From Erwinia persicina (GTDB lineage: Bacteria > Pseudomonadota > Gammaproteobacteria > Enterobacterales > Enterobacteriaceae), in the NCBI RefSeq assembly GCF_014838825.1, contig NZ_JACYMO010000001.1, positions 310,001 to 374,000 of the forward strand: DNA of 64,000 nucleotides, read 5' to 3'. Below the pieces are notes generated by a model, which had not been told where the DNA came from, did no database searches, and worked only from the letters and a program-made list of their open reading frames with translations. Numbering within the stretch: the first letter of the stretch is position 1; every line of letters begins with the position of its first letter. Below, one piece after another: positions 61,272 through 64,000 of the stretch. Made by a program: the position numbers and the translations under genes.

Positions 61272-62420
61272 ATGAAAGTAGGCATTATCGGTCTGGGTTT
61301 CCGCCTGTCCCATGTCGTTCACGAGTTCAGCAAAGCCGATGCGACGTTTGAACTGGCAGGCTATTACGACCCGGCCCCGGCAGGTCTGGCGAACCTCCAG
61401 AACGTTGGTATCGCTGCCGGTACGGCTTATGGCTCAGTGGACGCGCTGTTACAGCATGGCGATCTCGATCTGATCCTGGTGGGGTCGCCTAACTTCATGC
61501 ACCTTGAGCATATTCGTCAGGCACTGGCGGCGGGTTATCGCGTGTTTACTGAAAAGCCGGTGGTGATTGACGAAGCGCAGACGATGGAAATGGCGAAGCT
61601 GGTACGCGAATATGGTCAGGACCGTATTCTGGTCGGGCTGGTGCTGCGTTACTCCCCCCTCTATCACGATCTGCTGGCCGCCCGGGATGCCGGCCAGCTG
61701 GGTGAAATTACCTCGATCGAAGCCACCGAGCATATCAAGCCCTATCACGGGGCATTCTTTCAGCGCGACTGGCGTCGGCTGGAGAAGTATGCCGGTCCCT
61801 ATATTCTGGAAAAATGCTGCCATGATATCGATCTCTATCAGGGGCTGATCGGCGAACGTCCGGTCAGGGTGGCCAGCTTCGGTGGCCGGAAGTCATTCAC
61901 TCCGCAGCATGCTCCAAAGGGGGCCGTGACGGCAGACTCAGAGGTCTACCATGTAAAACCCAGTGGCTGGTCATCGACCGATGCAGTATTTGACAGCGAT
62001 GCGGATATTGTCGACTACCAGACGGCAATGATTGAGTATGCCAGCGGGGCTGCCCTGTCGTTCCACGCCAACCTCAACGTCCCTGATGAGTTTCGCCGCT
62101 TTTGTGTCATCGGCACTGACGGGATGGCCGAGGGGGACTTTGTTCGCAACTATTTCCGCGTACACAACGCCCGCACCGGTGAAAAAGAAGTGGATACCGC
62201 CTACAGCGGCAATGCCTACGACGGCCACTACGGGGCCGACGCGCTGATGGCAGAAGAGATTGTCAAACACATTACCCAGGGTACGCCGCTGAAAGTATCA
62301 GTGGTGGATGCGCTGGAAGCGGGCCTGACCGCGATTAAGATTGATGAAGCCCGCAAAACCCGGCAGGTGATTGACCTGACCGATACCTGGAAACAGTTCG
62401 ATGCCCACCACCAGGGGTAA
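61272..62420 (+). CDS. Gfo/Idh/MocA-family oxidoreductase
   Basis: 382 residues from the ATG at 61272 (AGGGG upstream); the open frame to 61101 crosses the promoter region. N-terminal Rossmann domain with KVGIIGLGFRLSHVVHEF, then the family EKP motif VFTEKPVVIDEAQ; the catalytic histidine region KYAGPYILEKCCHDIDLYQG follows. NAD(P)-dependent sugar or inositol-type dehydrogenase family; substrate unknown. It faces the kinase gene across a shared promoter region, supporting a role in the same sugar pathway. Ends before a strong terminator. Confidence 0.88.
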   Translation: MKVGIIGLGFRLSHVVHEFSKADATFELAGYYDPAPAGLANLQNVGIAAGTAYGSVDALLQHGDLDLILVGSPNFMHLEHIRQALAAGYRVFTEKPVVIDEAQTMEMAKLVREYGQDRILVGLVLRYSPLYHDLLAARDAGQLGEITSIEATEHIKPYHGAFFQRDWRRLEKYAGPYILEKCCHDIDLYQGLIGERPVRVASFGGRKSFTPQHAPKGAVTADSEVYHVKPSGWSSTDAVFDSDADIVDYQTAMIEYASGAALSFHANLNVPDEFRRFCVIGTDGMAEGDFVRNYFRVHNARTGEKEVDTAYSGNAYDGHYGADALMAEEIVKHITQGTPLKVSVVDALEAGLTAIKIDEARKTRQVIDLTDTWKQFDAHHQG

Positions 62421-62510
62421 CCAGGAGGTGAGTTTACACCTCCCCTGATCCGGCGTATCCCCCTCGCCGGGCAGGCTGTCATAGCGCTACAGACTGGCTC
62501 GTTGTCTCCG

Positions 62511-62534
62511 CCGGCCACCGGGCCGGTTTTTTTT
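62511..62534 (+). terminator. Intrinsic terminator after the Gfo/Idh gene
   Basis: CCGGCC-ACCG-GGCCGG followed by eight T residues, 90 bp after the stop codon. Confidence 0.85.
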
Positions 62535-62634
62535 ACTTTCCGCATTACCCAGTGTTTTCTTGCGACCAACAATCACTCTGCGATAAATTCAACTGTAACT
62601 AACGCCCTTCTCACGTCAACCAGGTCAGGAACGC

Positions 62635-63843
62635 ATGTTAACGACGCTTATTTACCGTAGTCGCCTGAGTCGCAGCGTCAGCGTACATTTTCTGGCCCAG
62701 CTGGCGGGAAAAGCGCAGCGCTTTAATGAAACGGTCAGCGTCACCGGTATCTTGCTGTTTGATGGTGACTATTTTTTTCAGATCCTCGAAGGCCCCGCTG
62801 AGGCCATCGACAGGGTGTATAACCGCGTACGCACCGATCCACGACACACGCAGATTGTGCAGCTGATGCGTGATTATGCCCCTGAGCGTCGGTTCGGCAG
62901 GCTGGGCATGGAGGTGATCGATATGCGCAATCTCACCTCTGAGCGGATCCTGGACAACGTCCTCAGCCGCGGCACCGCTAAATATCCGCTGAATTATGGC
63001 GACCGGGTGTTCAAATTTATCAAAACCTTTGTTACCGGACCGCGAAAGAATCATCTGTCGCTGCCCGATGACAGCGCTGAGTGGCGGTTCACCGCTGAAG
63101 CGGACGCCATGCAGATGCGGACTTTCGCTCCTGACGGCGAACCCTGTCAGTTTGCTCTGCAGCCGGTGGTGAATCCCGGTGCCCGCAGCATCGGCTATCT
63201 GGAGGCCCTGATCCGCAGCCCGTCTGGCGGCTCCCCGGCGGATTATTTTGCCGCGCTTCCCGCGGATAAGCTGTATGAGGCGGATCTGCATGCCAAGAAT
63301 GCGGCCTTTGCTCTCGCCAGTCAGCTGGATATCGGCCACGCGCAGATCGCGGTGAATCTGCGCCCCATGTCGCTGGTGCTGGTGCCTTCAGCCGTAGATA
63401 TATTGCTGGAGCAGATTACGCGGCACGGGCTGGAGCCGGAACAGGTGATCGTGGAAGTGACCGAAGATGAGTTTATCTCGCGGTTTGATGAATTTGAAAA
63501 GGCTATTCACCAGCTGCGCTATGCCGGGATTGGCCTGGCGATTGATGACTTTGGTGCGGGTTTTGCCGGCCTCTCCCTGCTGGCCAGGCTTCAGCCAGAA
63601 AAACTGAAGATTGACCGCAGCCTGATTGAGTCGATTCAGACCAATGGGCCGAAACAGGCGATTGTCAGAGCCATCGTCAACTGCTGCGCATCGCTGGAGA
63701 TCACCGTGGTAGCGGAAGGGGTGGAGACGGCCGCCGAGTGGCGCTGGCTGGAAGCGGCAGGGATCCACCACTTTCAGGGATATCTGTTTGCCCGGCCGCT
63801 GCTGAACGGCATCCCGGCGGTGGCCTGGCCCCATCTCAGCTGA
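62635..63843 (+). CDS. bluF: BLUF-EAL blue-light photoreceptor (BluF/BlrP1-like)
   Basis: 402 residues, similar throughout to E. coli BluF/YcgF (403). BLUF domain (1-95) has flavin-contact Y7, N31 and Q49 (FFQILEG). The EAL domain (about 165-400) retains EALIR, VNL, EVTEDE, DDFGAG, KIDRSLI, AEGVET and QGYLFARP. E. coli BluF has lost several of these and does not hydrolyse c-di-GMP but antagonises BluR; this protein looks catalytically intact, more like Klebsiella BlrP1. It may therefore couple blue light to c-di-GMP breakdown. No BluR-type regulator gene is visible next to it. Monocistronic with its own terminator. Confidence 0.92.
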   Translation: MLTTLIYRSRLSRSVSVHFLAQLAGKAQRFNETVSVTGILLFDGDYFFQILEGPAEAIDRVYNRVRTDPRHTQIVQLMRDYAPERRFGRLGMEVIDMRNLTSERILDNVLSRGTAKYPLNYGDRVFKFIKTFVTGPRKNHLSLPDDSAEWRFTAEADAMQMRTFAPDGEPCQFALQPVVNPGARSIGYLEALIRSPSGGSPADYFAALPADKLYEADLHAKNAAFALASQLDIGHAQIAVNLRPMSLVLVPSAVDILLEQITRHGLEPEQVIVEVTEDEFISRFDEFEKAIHQLRYAGIGLAIDDFGAGFAGLSLLARLQPEKLKIDRSLIESIQTNGPKQAIVRAIVNCCASLEITVVAEGVETAAEWRWLEAAGIHHFQGYLFARPLLNGIPAVAWPHLS

Positions 63844-63852
63844 TCCGGTCAG

Positions 63853-63878
63853 GCCCGGTGCTGGCGCACCGGGCTTTT
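63853..63878 (+). terminator. Intrinsic terminator after bluF
   Basis: GCCCGGTG-CTGGCG-CACCGGGC then TTTT, a perfect 8-bp stem 9 bp after the bluF stop. Confidence 0.8.
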
Positions 63879-63891
63879 ACGTGGCCCTCCG

Positions 63892-64000
63892 TCAGGCGTG
63901 GGTGGTAAAGCGTGATACTGAATTCAACAGGCTTTCTGCCTGATCGCGCAGGGCATTCGCCGCTGAAGAAGACTGTTCCACCAGGGCGGCATTTTGCTGC
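63892..64000 (-). CDS. Methyl-accepting chemotaxis protein, C-terminal end (partial)
   Basis: The last 36 codons before a TGA at 63892-63894 read QQNAALVEQSSSAANALRDQ, then AESLLNSVSRFTTHA. This is the end of the MCP signalling domain, including the conserved segment around the C-terminal methylation helix. The rest of the gene, including the ligand-binding and HAMP domains, lies beyond the right window edge. Tail-to-tail with bluF. Confidence 0.85.
   Translation of the reverse strand, partial: QQNAALVEQSSSAANALRDQAESLLNSVSRFTTHA

Noticed and set aside
1..64000. CRISPR arrays, tRNA or rRNA genes
   Set aside because: No regularly spaced repeat series and no tRNA-like cloverleaf or rRNA sequence was recognised on reading either strand.

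Overview
The window is chromosomal DNA of a gamma-proteobacterium of the order Enterobacterales, most likely an Erwinia/Pantoea-like member of the Erwiniaceae (inference). Many genes read as clear orthologues of E. coli genes (lplA, fhuE, osmB, glgX, digH/yddW, arsRBC, ymjA, bluF). They sit beside genes E. coli lacks: urea carboxylase, treYZ, SfnB-type oxidoreductases and NtaA-type monooxygenases.

The strongest whole-window observation is that this is the replication terminus. A 28-bp site identical to the E. coli dif (XerCD) site as I know it lies at 39777-39804 on the minus strand. Two perfect matS sites (MatP; GTGACRNYGTCAC) lie at 1774 and 37393. FtsK KOPS octamers found by eye point toward dif from both sides with one exception. 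dif sits almost exactly midway between two inverted copies of a roughly 90-bp palindromic repeat (39176-39268 and 40295-40382), each carrying a KOPS aimed at dif.

Layout. 1-5.7 kb: 3' end of urea carboxylase, lplA, then an AT-rich island (HNH nuclease plus a frameshifted membrane gene) between two copies of the lplA 5' end, followed by a patch of small mobile repeats. 5.7-25 kb: an organosulfur-type assimilation region with three SfnB-family oxidoreductases, two FMN-dependent NtaA/DmoA monooxygenases, a MetQNI-type transporter and an RbsABC-type transporter. It is interrupted at 12.2-15.4 kb by a two-gene candidate defence module (an HNH-ABC ATPase fusion and a second HNH protein, Septu-like in parts), and also contains a kinase-gene remnant and a 602-bp IS10-ended element inserted in a terminator. 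25-29.3 kb: Fur-controlled FhuE-type siderophore receptor and a beta-glucoside-type PTS. 29.6-36.3 kb: osmB and the glgX-treY-treZ trehalose operon. 36.5-40.4 kb: acetyltransferase, cupin, digH and the dif region with an IS remnant. 40.5-42.7 kb: arsRBC. 42.8-53.6 kb: small envelope and hypothetical genes, ymjA, metallophosphoesterase, MFS exporter, family 9 glycosyltransferase, LysR/aldo-keto reductase pair, GFA protein, cytochrome b561. 53.6-62.4 kb: a carbohydrate locus (binding protein, two permeases, UgpC/MsmX-type ATPase, OGA-like acetyltransferase, ROK regulator, BadF-type kinase, Gfo/Idh oxidoreductase) that looks built for import and phosphorylation of an amino sugar or similar sugar. 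62.6-64 kb: BLUF-EAL photoreceptor and the C-terminal end of a chemotaxis receptor.

No tRNA, rRNA or CRISPR array was seen.
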